From Curtobacterium sp. MCBA15_001 (GTDB lineage Bacteria > Actinomycetota > Actinomycetes > Actinomycetales > Microbacteriaceae), in the NCBI RefSeq assembly GCF_001864835.1, contig NZ_MJGI01000021.1:36044-88004 (forward strand): a DNA stretch of 51,961 nucleotides, read 5' to 3'. Each line of letters opens with the position of its first letter. The stretch's first letter is position 1. Made by a program: the position numbers and the translations under genes. Below the pieces are notes generated by a model that was not told where the DNA came from, made no database searches, and was given only the letters and a program-made list of their open reading frames with translations. Of this stretch, positions 18,679 to 27,958 are shown one piece after another.

Positions 18679-20016
18679 ATGATCAGAACCACCCGCGCCA
18701 CCACGGCGCTGGCACTGGCGGGAGCGGCAGCGGTGCTGCTCGCGGCGTGCTCCACCGCAGGCAGCACCTCCGACCCCTCGTCGTCATCGTCCTCGTCGTC
18801 GGCGAAGAAGGACCCGGCGGCGAGCTGCAAGGCCCCGTCCTCGCCGGGCACGGACGCGCTGAAGATCGGTACGATCCTGCCGCTGACGGGCTCGCTCGCG
18901 TACCTGAACCCGCCGGCCGAGTCCGGCGTGGGCCTGGCCGTCGAGGACATCAACGCGGCGGGCGGTGTCCTCGACAAGGACGTCACCATCGACCCGCAGA
19001 CCGACTCCGGCGACAGCACGGACATGACGGTCTCGAGCTCGGCGGCGACGAAGCTCGTCAACGCCAAGGTCCCGGTCGCGATCGGCGCGGAGTCGTCCTC
19101 GGTCACGCTCAACGTCATCGACCAGCTCACCAGCAGCTGCATCGTGGAGATCTCCCCCGCCAACACGGCGACCGACCTGTCGGGCTACTCGTCGTACTAC
19201 TACCGGACCGCTCCGCCGGACTCGGTGCAGGGTTCGGCGCTCGGCCAGCTCGTCACCGGAGACGGCAACGCCAAGGTCGCGTTCCTGGTCTTCAACGACA
19301 CGTACGGCACCGGCCTGCGCAACTCGGTCCAGGCGGCCGTCGAGTCCTCCGGTGGCCAGGTCGTCTACGGCGGCAAGGGCAAGGGCCAGGAGTTCCCGCC
19401 CGGACAGACCACGTTCTCGTCCGAGGTCACTGCGGCACTCGCCTCGAAGCCGGACGCGATCGTCGTGCTGGCGTTCGACGAGACGAAGTCGATCGTCCCC
19501 GAGCTCGTCTCGCAGGGCTGGGACATGTCGAAGGTCTACATGTCGGACGGCAACACGGCCGACTACGCGAAGGACTTCGACCCGGGCACCCTCAAGGGCG
19601 CGCAGGGCACCATCCCCGGTGCCTCGCCGAAGGACGACCTGAAGCAGCGCCTGGTCGAGTACTACAAGAAGTCGTCCGGCAAGGACCTCGCCGACTTCTC
19701 GTACGCGGCTGAGTCCTACGACGCCACCACCCTGGCCGCCCTGGCCGCGGTGAAGGGCAAGGGCACCGACTCCGGGACCATCCAGGCCAACATGGACAAG
19801 GTGTCCGGGGCCGACGGCGGTACCGAGTGCTCCACCTTCGCCGACTGCAAGAAGCTGCTCGACGACGGCAAGGACATCCACTACACGGGGCCGTCCGGCA
19901 TCGGGCCGTTCGACTCGAACAACGACCCGTCGAGCGCCTACATCGGCATCTACAAGTTCGACGACCAGAACACCCCGCAGTACCAGAGCGCGATCCAGGG
20001 CTCGGTCAAGAAGTAA
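18679..20016 (+). CDS. livJ: Branched-chain amino acid type ABC transporter substrate-binding lipoprotein
   Basis: 445 residues. A lipoprotein signal peptide ends in the lipobox LLAAC (Cys near residue 22), followed by a serine-rich linker. The rest is a periplasmic-binding fold of the leucine-binding group: KIGTILPLTGSLAYLNPPAESGVGLAVEDINAAGGV, then TDSGDS, VFNDTYGTGL and a C-terminal lobe. As a lipoprotein it would capture substrate at the outer face of the membrane for LivHMGF. The last residues bind no obvious motif. Substrate could be leucine-type amino acids or another small polar compound; UrtA (urea) features were not evident. The gene is transcribed away from livHMGF with guaB between. 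Confidence 0.9.
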   Translation: MIRTTRATTALALAGAAAVLLAACSTAGSTSDPSSSSSSSSAKKDPAASCKAPSSPGTDALKIGTILPLTGSLAYLNPPAESGVGLAVEDINAAGGVLDKDVTIDPQTDSGDSTDMTVSSSAATKLVNAKVPVAIGAESSSVTLNVIDQLTSSCIVEISPANTATDLSGYSSYYYRTAPPDSVQGSALGQLVTGDGNAKVAFLVFNDTYGTGLRNSVQAAVESSGGQVVYGGKGKGQEFPPGQTTFSSEVTAALASKPDAIVVLAFDETKSIVPELVSQGWDMSKVYMSDGNTADYAKDFDPGTLKGAQGTIPGASPKDDLKQRLVEYYKKSSGKDLADFSYAAESYDATTLAALAAVKGKGTDSGTIQANMDKVSGADGGTECSTFADCKKLLDDGKDIHYTGPSGIGPFDSNNDPSSAYIGIYKFDDQNTPQYQSAIQGSVKK

Positions 20017-20031
20017 CACCAGCGAGCACAT

Positions 20032-20084
20032 CGCGAAAGCGACAGTTCTCCGCGGAACCCCCGTGGAGAACTGTCGCTTTCGCG
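20032..20084. terminator. Perfect 20-bp inverted repeat, likely bidirectional terminator
   Basis: The 20 bases at 20032-20051 are the exact reverse complement of 20065-20084, with a 13-base loop. It lies between the ends of livJ (plus) and rarD (minus), so it can terminate both. The perfection and length are unusual and fit a dispersed intergenic repeat family as well as a terminator. Confidence 0.8.
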
Positions 20085-20163
20085 TTGGTGAAGCACACAG
20101 GCGGCGCCAGCGGCCGGCAGGCGGCCAGCGGCCGACACGGACAGGAGGCCCGGCTCGGCCCCG

Positions 20164-21105
20164 TCAGGCCGCTGCGGCAGGCAGCGGCACCCGTCGGGCG
20201 CGGCGCGCCGCCACGAACGAGTCCGTCGTCAGGACCAGCAGTGCGAGCCACACGATCGCGAATCCGATCCACCGCGAGGTGCTCATCGCCTCGTGCTGCA
20301 CGGCCACGCCGACGACGAGCTGCATCACCGGGGTCAGGTACTGCGTCAACCCGAGCGTCGACAGCGACAGCCGACGAGCCGAGGACGCGAAGAGCAACAG
20401 CGGCACCGCCGTCGCCGGACCTGCCGCGACCATGAGCAGCGCGTGGCCCCAGCCGGCACCGCCGAAGGTGATCCCGCCGCCGAGCCCCGTCACGCCCATC
20501 ACGACGAGCGCGACCACGGCGACGGGCACCAGCCACATCGTCTCCATCGTCAACCCGCTCAGCGCGTCGACGGTCCCGCCCACCCGCTTCTTGACCAGGC
20601 CGTACAGCCCGAACGAGAACGCCAGCACGAGCGAGATCCACGGCATCTGCCCGTACCCGACCGCGATGACGACGACGGCCACGACGCTGATGCCGACCGC
20701 CGCCCACTGCGCCGGACGCAGGCGCTCGCGGAGCAGCACCACGCCGAGCGCGATCGTCACGAGCGGGTTGATGAAGTAGCCCAGTGCGGCCTCGACCGTG
20801 TGGCCGGTCGTCGTCGCCAGCACGTACACGGTCCAGTTCACGACGATGAGGACCGCGGCGATGCCCATGACGCCCATCACCCGGCGCTGGGCGATCAGGC
20901 AGCGGGTCCGGAGCCACGACCGGGTGAGGGCGATGCCGACCACGCAGAAGCCGAGCCCGAAGACGATCCGCCAGGCGACGATCTCGAACGCGCCGGCGGG
21001 GGCCATCGCCGTGAAGAGGAGCGGCATGAGTCCCCACAGGCCGTAGGCCACGACGGCCTGCAGGACACCGACGGATGCCTCGCTCCGGGCCACGCGCTCA
21101 CTCAC
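20164..21105 (-). CDS. rarD: RarD-type EamA/DMT superfamily transporter
   Basis: 313 residues with ten predicted transmembrane helices in two EamA halves. The opening GVLQAVVAYGLWGLMPL, the segment AQRRVMGVMGIAAVLIVVNWTVYV, and ALGYFINPLVTIALGVVLLRERL are typical of RarD. The family is named for chloramphenicol sensitivity, but substrates are largely unproven. GTG 21105 is preceded by TAGCAT-N6, so the message is likely leaderless. A basic, alanine-rich tail closes the protein. Confidence 0.9.
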   Translation of the reverse strand: MSERVARSEASVGVLQAVVAYGLWGLMPLLFTAMAPAGAFEIVAWRIVFGLGFCVVGIALTRSWLRTRCLIAQRRVMGVMGIAAVLIVVNWTVYVLATTTGHTVEAALGYFINPLVTIALGVVLLRERLRPAQWAAVGISVVAVVVIAVGYGQMPWISLVLAFSFGLYGLVKKRVGGTVDALSGLTMETMWLVPVAVVALVVMGVTGLGGGITFGGAGWGHALLMVAAGPATAVPLLLFASSARRLSLSTLGLTQYLTPVMQLVVGVAVQHEAMSTSRWIGFAIVWLALLVLTTDSFVAARRARRVPLPAAAA

Positions 21106-21111
21106 GCACCA

Positions 21112-21117
21112 ATGCTA
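21112..21117 (-). promoter_or_regulatory. Putative -10 of leaderless rarD promoter
   Basis: TAGCAT, six bases, then the GTG at 21105. Confidence 0.5.
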
Positions 21118-21210
21118 CGGACGTGGAACGACATCCGGGGCCGAGCCGGGCCTCCTGTCCGGAAGCGACGCGACGGAAGCGACGCGCCGGACGCGACGGG
21201 CCGGGAACGG

Positions 21211-21245
21211 CGAACGCCCCGCCAGCTGGGCTGACGGGGCGTTCG
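21211..21245 (-). terminator. groES terminator hairpin
   Basis: CGAACGCCCCG at 21211-21221 pairs perfectly with 21235-21245 around a 13-base loop, 15 bases beyond the groES stop on the minus strand. Confidence 0.8.
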
Positions 21246-21260
21246 ACGAGTGGAGCGGTC

Positions 21261-21557
21261 TCAGTGCTCGATGACGGCGAGGACGTCGCGAGCGGAGAGG
21301 ACCAGCAGGTCCTCGCCCGAGTACTTGACCTCGGTTCCGCCGTACTTGGAGTAGATGACCTTGTCGCCGACGGCGACGTCGAGCGGCACGCGGTTGCCGT
21401 TGTCGTCGATGCGACCCGGACCCACGGCCACGACCTCGCCCTCCTGCGGCTTCTCCTTCGCGGTGTCCGGGATGACGAGACCGGACGCAGTGGTCTGCTC
21501 CGCCTCGACCTGACGGATGACGATGCGATCTTCGAGCGGCTTGATGGTGACGGCCAC
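21261..21557 (-). CDS. groES: Co-chaperonin GroES
   Basis: 98-residue Hsp10: [44 protein letters not shown] covers the mobile loop, and the C-terminus has [27 protein letters not shown]. It caps GroEL to fold client proteins. The GTG at 21557 is preceded by AGAGGTCACC. groEL is not adjacent; the gene appears monocistronic, ended by a hairpin at 21211-21245. The promoter carries two CIRCE operators, so repression by HrcA is expected. Confidence 0.97.
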   Translation of the reverse strand: MAVTIKPLEDRIVIRQVEAEQTTASGLVIPDTAKEKPQEGEVVAVGPGRIDDNGNRVPLDVAVGDKVIYSKYGGTEVKYSGEDLLVLSARDVLAVIEH

Positions 21558-21603
21558 GGTGACCTCTTCTTTCTCGGTACTGACTGGTACAGATGAAAAC
21601 CGG

Positions 21604-21630
21604 TTGGCACTGGACACACGAGAGTGCCAG
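21604..21630. promoter_or_regulatory. CIRCE operator, downstream copy
   Basis: TTGGCACTG-N9-GAGTGCCAG, close to the HrcA consensus TTAGCACTC-N9-GAGTGCTAA. It covers the predicted transcription start and early leader of groES. Confidence 0.8.
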
Positions 21631-21635
21631 TGCCA

Positions 21636-21664
21636 ACTGTAGAGGGCTGTTGGCACTCGGTCAA
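21636..21664 (-). promoter_or_regulatory. groES sigma-70-type promoter
   Basis: On the minus strand, -35 TTGACC (21664-21659), a 17-base spacer, and -10 TACAGT (21641-21636). The -35 lies inside the central spacer of the upstream CIRCE. Confidence 0.8.
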
Positions 21665-21676
21665 TCCGAGTGCCAG
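21650..21676. promoter_or_regulatory. CIRCE operator, upstream copy
   Basis: TTGGCACTC-N9-GAGTGCCAG, seven or more of nine bases per arm agreeing with consensus. It overlaps the groES -35 element, so HrcA bound here would block RNA polymerase. Confidence 0.88.
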
Positions 21677-21703
21677 CGCTCCGGTTGGTGACAGGATCGT
21701 CTC

Positions 21704-22909
21704 ATGGACGCCGCCGATCTCGCCCAGCTCCTGACCCCGCAGGGCATGGCGCTGCTCGACCGGACGCCGAACGTCTCCGACGACGGCGAGATCGTCCGCG
21801 TCGTCTCGCGGCTGCGGGCCGAGGGGCACGATCCGGGGCTCGTCGCGGCCGTCCTGACCCAGGCGAAGCTGCGGCAGAAGGCCCGCGGCAAGTTCGGCGA
21901 CTTCGCGGGCCGGATGCTCTTCACAGAGGCCGGCCTCGAGCAGGCGACCCGGCTCGCCGTCGCGGCGCAGCACGCCGGACGGTTCGCCGCCGCGGGGCTG
22001 CACCGGGTCGCGGACCTGGGCTGCGGCATCGGCGGGGACGCGATGGCGATGGCGGCGCTCGACCTCGACGTGACCGCGGTGGACCGGGACGAGGTCACGG
22101 CGGCAGTGGCGACCCACAACCTCGCACCGTGGCCGGACGCCCGCGTGGAGCTCGGCGATGCCGCCTCGTTCGACCTGTCGCGCGTCGACGGGGTCTGGAT
22201 GGACCCGGCCCGACGGACGACGGGGCACACGAACACGCGGCGCCTGGCCGACCCGGACGACTGGTCGCCCTCGCTCGACACGGTGTTCGCAGCCGCCACC
22301 ACCACCCCGACCGGCGTGAAGCTCGGCCCGGGGATCGACCGCGACCTGGTCCCGGACACCGCCGAGGCGCAGTGGACGTCCGTCGACCGCGAGGTCGTCG
22401 AGCTCGCTCTCTGGTTCGGGCCGCTCGCCCGACCGGGCATCCGCCGAGCCGCGACGGTCATCGGCACACACGGCATCGCCGAGCTGACCGCCGCTGCCGA
22501 CGCCGAGGACGTCGAGGTCGGCCCGATCGGCGCGTACCTCTACGAGCCCGACGGTGCCGTCATCCGCGCACGGCTGATCGGCGACCTGGCACGGTCGATC
22601 GACGGCCGGATGCTCTCCGAGGGGATCGCGTACGTCACGTCGGACCGTGCCGTGACGACACCGTTCGCGCAGGGCTTCCGGGTGCTCGACACGATGCCGC
22701 TCGACGTCAAGCAGCTCAGCGCCCGCCTGGCCGCCGAGGGCGTCGGCACCGTCGAGATCAAGAAGCGCGGGGTGGACGTCGACCCTGCCCAGTTCCGGAA
22801 GCGCCTGCGGCTGCGGGGCGGCTCACGACGCATGACGCTGGTGCTCACCCGCCTGGAGGGACGGCACACCGCCGTCCTGTGCGACCGGCTCACCGAGGCG
22901 GTCGGCTGA
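21704..22909 (+). CDS. Class I SAM-dependent methyltransferase with THUMP-like domain
   Basis: 401 residues: helical N-terminus, then a Rossmann methyltransferase core with motif I VADLGCGIGGDAMAMAALDLDVTAVDRD (about 102-130) and MDPARRTTGHTN in the motif IV position. The C-terminal region (about 320-400) ends in RKRLRLRGGSRRMTLVLTR, which resembles the THUMP-like domain of a conserved actinobacterial family. Substrate is unknown; an RNA target is a guess. ATG 21704 follows AGGATCGTCTC, which could be either a ribosome binding site or a CAGGAT -10 of a leaderless message. It starts 28 bases from the groES operator region and diverges from it. Confidence 0.85.
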   Translation: MDAADLAQLLTPQGMALLDRTPNVSDDGEIVRVVSRLRAEGHDPGLVAAVLTQAKLRQKARGKFGDFAGRMLFTEAGLEQATRLAVAAQHAGRFAAAGLHRVADLGCGIGGDAMAMAALDLDVTAVDRDEVTAAVATHNLAPWPDARVELGDAASFDLSRVDGVWMDPARRTTGHTNTRRLADPDDWSPSLDTVFAAATTTPTGVKLGPGIDRDLVPDTAEAQWTSVDREVVELALWFGPLARPGIRRAATVIGTHGIAELTAAADAEDVEVGPIGAYLYEPDGAVIRARLIGDLARSIDGRMLSEGIAYVTSDRAVTTPFAQGFRVLDTMPLDVKQLSARLAAEGVGTVEIKKRGVDVDPAQFRKRLRLRGGSRRMTLVLTRLEGRHTAVLCDRLTEAVG

Positions 22910-22951
22910 GCCAGCCGCACCCCGGCCGTCCGGACCGCCTGATTGAGCGCG

Positions 22952-23737
22952 TCAGCCGATGAACGCGCCGGCGCCCGAGCCGAAGTCGTCGCCGTAGTCC
23001 GAGTAGCTGCCCGAGTTGCTGATCGCGACGACCAGGAAGATGATCCAGATCAGCCAGATGCCCGTCATCACCCACCCGGCGATGATGCCGGTGAGCGCGA
23101 GGCCACGGCCCTGCTCGCCGGACTGTCGGATCCGACCGAGCGCCAGGTGGCCGAGGATCGCGCCGGCGGGACCGAGCAGGATCGCGACGACGAAGAGCGG
23201 GATCGCGCCGAGGCCGAAGACGATCGACAGGATCGCGAACAGGTTCGTCTTGGGGCGCTGCGCGTAGGGCTGGTAGCCGGTCGCGGCGTAGGGGTTCTGG
23301 GCCTGCTGCTGGGCGTAGGGGTTGTACTGCCCCTGGCTGGGCTGCTGGCCGTACTGCTGCTGCGCGTACGGGTTCGCCGGCTGCTGCCCGTACTGCTGTT
23401 TGGCGTACGGGTCGGGCTGCTGGCCGTACTGCTGCGGCTGCCCGTACTGCTGCGGCTGCTGCTGCGCGTAGGGGTTCGGCGCCTGCTGGCCGTACTGCTG
23501 CGGCTGGCCGTACTGCTGGCCGGGCTGCTGGCTGGGCTGCTGCCCGTACGGCTGGGGCTGGCCGTACTGCTGCTGGCTCGACTGCTGCTGTCCGGGCTGC
23601 TGCTGTCCGGGCTGCTGCGGGGTGTCCTGGCCGTACCCGTTCGGTTCGGCAGCGGAACCGGGTGCGGGAGCGGATGCGTCCGGGCGCTGCCCGTCCGACT
23701 GCTCGCCCGGCTTCGGCCACTGGTTCTGATCGGACAC
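22952..23737 (-). CDS. DUF4190 membrane protein with Q/Y/G/P-rich N-terminal region
   Basis: 261 residues. Residues 38-160 are extremely biased to Q, Y, G, P and N, built from irregular repeats such as QQYGQPQ and NPYAQQ. This is followed by a DUF4190 domain (about 165-240) with two hydrophobic segments, the first being NLFAILSIVFGLGAIPLFVVAILLG, and the loop HLALGRIRQSGEQGRG typical of that family. The tail is glycine/serine/aspartate rich. The function of DUF4190 is unknown; such proteins often carry disordered proline/glutamine-rich N-termini. GTG 23737 has GAGAGGGG upstream. It follows tsaD by 68 bases on the same strand and could be co-transcribed. Confidence 0.88.
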   Translation of the reverse strand: MSDQNQWPKPGEQSDGQRPDASAPAPGSAAEPNGYGQDTPQQPGQQQPGQQQSSQQQYGQPQPYGQQPSQQPGQQYGQPQQYGQQAPNPYAQQQPQQYGQPQQYGQQPDPYAKQQYGQQPANPYAQQQYGQQPSQGQYNPYAQQQAQNPYAATGYQPYAQRPKTNLFAILSIVFGLGAIPLFVVAILLGPAGAILGHLALGRIRQSGEQGRGLALTGIIAGWVMTGIWLIWIIFLVVAISNSGSYSDYGDDFGSGAGAFIG

Positions 23738-23805
23738 GGTGCACCCCTCTCGACGACCCCGGTGGCCGTCGAGAGCGATCCTCCCACACGCGTCGGACGG
23801 CGGGT

Positions 23806-24847
<1,042 letters not shown>

Positions 24848-24855
<8 letters not shown>

Positions 24856-25387
24856 CGCGCGTCTCCTGTCCGATCGGGCCCGGTCCGGTCCGTGGCGCGG
24901 TCGGCGCGGCGGCCAGCTCCGCCCGCATCACCCACGCGTCGACCCCGTCGGGTTGGTAGTAGCGCGGCCGGGTGGCGATGTGCTCGAACCCGAAGCCGGT
25001 GTACATCGCCTGCGCGACCGGGTTGTCGGCGCGGACCTCGAGGAACACCTCGTGGACCCCGCGGCGCCGGGCCTCGTCGAGGAGCTCGGTGAACAGCACG
25101 CGACCGATCCCGTACCCTCGGTGCTCGGCCGCGACGGCGATGGTCTGCACGTCGGCGACCGGGTTGCCCGCGAGCGAGGACAGCCCGGCGTACCCGACGA
25201 TCGTCGGCGCACCGCCCTCGGTGGTCTCGACGACGACGTAGTGGCCGTGCGGGGACCACAGCTCAGCGGACATCTGCGCAGCGGACCAGGCGTCGGTCGG
25301 GAACGACGCGTGCTCGAGCCACATCACGTCGTCGAGGTCCTGCGGGTGCGCGCGCCGCAGGCGCAGCCCGTCGGGCAGCGACGTCAC
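24848..25387 (-). CDS. rimI: Ribosomal-protein-alanine N-acetyltransferase RimI
   Basis: 179-residue GNAT acetyltransferase: [26 protein letters not shown], the acetyl-CoA loop [18 protein letters not shown] and [30 protein letters not shown]. It probably acetylates the N-terminus of ribosomal protein S18 or related targets. GTG 25387 overlaps the tsaB stop by four bases (GTGA). The proline/glycine-rich tail overlaps the tsaD start. Confidence 0.93.
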
Positions 25388-25998
25388 CGCGCCACCCGCT
25401 TCGGCGCGCCCGGCATCGTGACGTCCGGGTCGCGCAGGTAGAGCGGGGTGTCGTCGGCGAAGGACGCGCCGGACGCGAGCCGGTCCGCTGCGAGCACCCC
25501 GAGCCTCCCGGCCGGGATGGTGACGGCGGTGACCCGCCGGAACCGACTGGAGGCTCCCAGCACGTCGTCCAGGTCCGCCGGCCTGGCGAGTCCGGGGCCC
25601 GCAGTGCGCGCGCCGGCTCCGTCGTGGACGCTCCAGTGGACCTCGCGCCGGCGGGCGTCCGTCAGGACGACGAGCGGCGCACCGTCGGCCTGTTCGGCCG
25701 CCACGGCGTCGTGGCTGACGAGCGGGTGCACGGGGACGCCGCGCGCCGCGGCGAACGTCCGCGCTGCCGCGATGCCGACCCGGAGTCCGGTGAACGGTCC
25801 GGGGCCCATCCCGGCCACGACACCGGTGACGTCCGCGGCGACGATGCCGGCGTCGGTCAGGACGTCGGCCAGGAACGGGCCGATGACCTCGGCATGGCGC
25901 CGGGTGTCCTCGGTCGAGCGCTCGGCCAGGACCTGGCGCGTGACCGGGTCGACGACCGCGACGGAGGTCCCGGCTGAGGTGTCGATCGCGAGCAGCAC
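25384..25998 (-). CDS. tsaB: t6A biosynthesis protein TsaB
   Basis: 204 residues. The inactive ASKHA partner of TsaD needed for threonylcarbamoyl-adenosine formation: MLLAIDTSAGTSVAVVD, RRHAEVIGPFL and GMGPGPFTGLRVGIAAARTFA. GTG 25998 is preceded by TACGAT-N6, indicating a leaderless transcript that begins here. That is notable because in related genomes tsaB normally follows tsaE in one operon; here 5.4 kb of other genes separate the two. Confidence 0.96.
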   Translation of the reverse strand: MLLAIDTSAGTSVAVVDPVTRQVLAERSTEDTRRHAEVIGPFLADVLTDAGIVAADVTGVVAGMGPGPFTGLRVGIAAARTFAAARGVPVHPLVSHDAVAAEQADGAPLVVLTDARRREVHWSVHDGAGARTAGPGLARPADLDDVLGASSRFRRVTAVTIPAGRLGVLAADRLASGASFADDTPLYLRDPDVTMPGAPKRVAR

Positions 25999-26004
25999 CC
26001 GTCC

Positions 26005-26010
26005 ATCGTA
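26005..26010 (-). promoter_or_regulatory. Putative -10 of leaderless tsaB promoter
   Basis: TACGAT, six bases, then GTG at 25998. It gives tsaB-rimI-tsaD its own promoter. Confidence 0.55.
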
Positions 26011-26024
26011 GGCGCGCGCGCCGG

Positions 26025-27899
26025 TCAGTCCTCCTCGGGCGGCTGGTCCGGAGCTGCGCTGCGCCGAGCGGACCGCCGTGCCCAGGCGGAGGTGGCGACA
26101 CCGCCGCCGAGCAACGCTGCCGCAGCGCCCGCGGTGGTGCCGAGCTCAGCACCTGTCCAGGCGAGTCGGCCGGCGCGCCCGGGACGCTGCCCGGTCGGTC
26201 GACCGCCCGCGGCGCCGTCCCGGGATCCGGCGTCGGGGTCGGTGTCGGTGTCGGTGGGCGAGGGTGTGGGCGTGTCGGTCGGTCCGGGCGTCGGACGGGG
26301 GTCGGGTCCGGGACCGGGACCGGAGTCCGTCGTCGGGACGTACGTCCGGCGGCCGAGCAGCGGCGGGCCGTCACGGACGGTGATGCTCGCTTCGATCGTC
26401 GCGGACGCGATGGTCAGCACCCCGTCCTGCACACGGTGTTCACCGGGCAGGAGCGGCACGATCGTGCGGTGCATGCCCTCGACGTCACCGGCGAGGTGTG
26501 CTGCGTTGGTGAACGTGATCGACGATCCCGGCACGGGGGCGTACTGCCCGAGGTCGCCGACCGTGACGACGAACGGACTGACCGCACGGACGAGGTAGTC
26601 GCCGAGCGTCGAGAAGTCCGGCTCGACGGACTCGTCGGGGAACCCGACGAACTCCATCTCGAACAGCTGCGGCAGCACCAGGACCGGGTTCGCCGGGTCC
26701 TGCCACGTCGCGACCACCGGGTCGATGTGCGGCGCGAACCGCGCGTCGTCCTCGCTGAGCCGCTCCGCCACGCGCCGCCGGAGCGCAGGATCCACCGGCG
26801 GGACCGTCGCAGCGGGGGCGACGTGCTCCAGCAGGGTCTCGACCGCGGTGCGCCCAGCGCGGAACCCCGGGGCGGGATCCACGTCGATGCGTCGCAGGAG
26901 CTCGCCGACGGTGCTGCCGATGAGGTACGAGCCGCCGCGGTTCCCCTGCGTGATGAGGTAGTCGAACGTGTCGGCTATGTCGAGCTCGGGATCGGCGGCG
27001 CGCAGGATGCCGAGCCGGTCGAGGTCGGTCATCGCGGGCTGCCCGTCGGCCTCCGCCATCGCGAGCGCCGCGACGAGCATCTCGTCCGCGAAGTACTTGG
27101 CGGACCCCTCGGCGATGTCCTTCTCGCGGCGGAGGACGACGTCGTCGGGGTACCGACGCGACCAGTCCGTCACCCGACGGGCGAGCCTGGGGAGCAGGGT
27201 GTCCGCGTCGTCCGGTGCGCCGAGGGCGTCCGAGGCAGCGACGTAGACCTGGAGCCTGGCCAGGGTGCGGTCGAGGTCGCCCGGGTACTCGGTCGCGATC
27301 TGCACCGTGTCGCGACCCCACCCCTGGCCGACCTGCACGACGCCGTGGAAGGACTCGTGCGTCGCCAGGATGAACAGCCCGGTCGCGAGCGCGTCCGTCG
27401 GGGACATCGGTCGCTGCAGGTCGGGGTAGAAGTCCTTGATGTCGTCGAAGGCCCGGTACAGCCGCACTGCCGGCGCTCCGTTCCAGGTGACGAACGCGAA
27501 CCCCGCGGACATGATGCCCGGGATCAGCGGGGCCGCCTCCGCCGCAGCTGCGTCGATCGGGGTGGTCCCGTCCGGTCGGATCTCGACGGCGGGGTCACCC
27601 GGGTGCACTGCGTCCGGGTCCTCGAGCATCAGGATCGCCATGGACGGGTACGGGGTGTCGGAGAACACCGCCGGGCTGTCCGCCCACTGCCGGACCAGGC
27701 GCTGCAGGGCCGTAGCCGTGCTGTCGAAGGTGGCGGGCGCGGTCGGGGCTGCAGTTCCAGAGACGTCGGCGGCCGCGGCGGCAGTCTCGCCGAGAACGCG
27801 CAGCATCCCGGCTGCCGCGGCGGAGGCGGCGACGGCCGTCAGGAGCGTCCGCCGACGGAGCACCGGAGCAGGAGGGCGAAGTGGAGGTGTCGAGGACAT
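26025..27899 (-). CDS. Putative wall-anchored metallopeptidase with HExxH and LAxTG motifs
   Basis: 624-residue exported protein of no family I recognise. The N-terminus has RRRTLL then a hydrophobic stretch (about 16-36), a possible Tat signal. A globular region follows with HESFH at 181-185, an HExxH zinc motif, and EGSAKYFADEM about 80 residues later, whose Glu264 fits the third ligand of gluzincins. After a proline/threonine/aspartate-rich linker (about 515-560) comes LAWTG at 579-583, a hydrophobic helix and an Arg-rich tail, the pattern of a class E sortase substrate. It is likely a surface peptidase with unknown substrate. ATG 27899 has TATGGT six bases upstream. It is divergent from arr by 59 bases. 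Confidence 0.7.
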   Translation of the reverse strand: MSSTPPLRPPAPVLRRRTLLTAVAASAAAAGMLRVLGETAAAAADVSGTAAPTAPATFDSTATALQRLVRQWADSPAVFSDTPYPSMAILMLEDPDAVHPGDPAVEIRPDGTTPIDAAAAEAAPLIPGIMSAGFAFVTWNGAPAVRLYRAFDDIKDFYPDLQRPMSPTDALATGLFILATHESFHGVVQVGQGWGRDTVQIATEYPGDLDRTLARLQVYVAASDALGAPDDADTLLPRLARRVTDWSRRYPDDVVLRREKDIAEGSAKYFADEMLVAALAMAEADGQPAMTDLDRLGILRAADPELDIADTFDYLITQGNRGGSYLIGSTVGELLRRIDVDPAPGFRAGRTAVETLLEHVAPAATVPPVDPALRRRVAERLSEDDARFAPHIDPVVATWQDPANPVLVLPQLFEMEFVGFPDESVEPDFSTLGDYLVRAVSPFVVTVGDLGQYAPVPGSSITFTNAAHLAGDVEGMHRTIVPLLPGEHRVQDGVLTIASATIEASITVRDGPPLLGRRTYVPTTDSGPGPGPDPRPTPGPTDTPTPSPTDTDTDPDAGSRDGAAGGRPTGQRPGRAGRLAWTGAELGTTAGAAAALLGGGVATSAWARRSARRSAAPDQPPEED

Positions 27900-27905
27900 C
27901 CCGGG

Positions 27906-27911
27906 ACCATA
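27906..27911 (-). promoter_or_regulatory. Putative -10 of leaderless promoter for the wall-anchored peptidase
   Basis: TATGGT, six bases, then ATG at 27899. The 59-base intergenic region is AT-rich for this genome and must hold both divergent promoters. Confidence 0.5.
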
Positions 27912-27946
27912 TCAGAATGTTGTATTTCATCAGGAAGCAGTCGTCG

Positions 27947-27952
27947 TAGGGT
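27947..27952 (+). promoter_or_regulatory. Putative -10 of leaderless arr promoter
   Basis: TAGGGT, six bases, then ATG at 27959. Confidence 0.5.
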
Positions 27953-27958
27953 GTCCGC

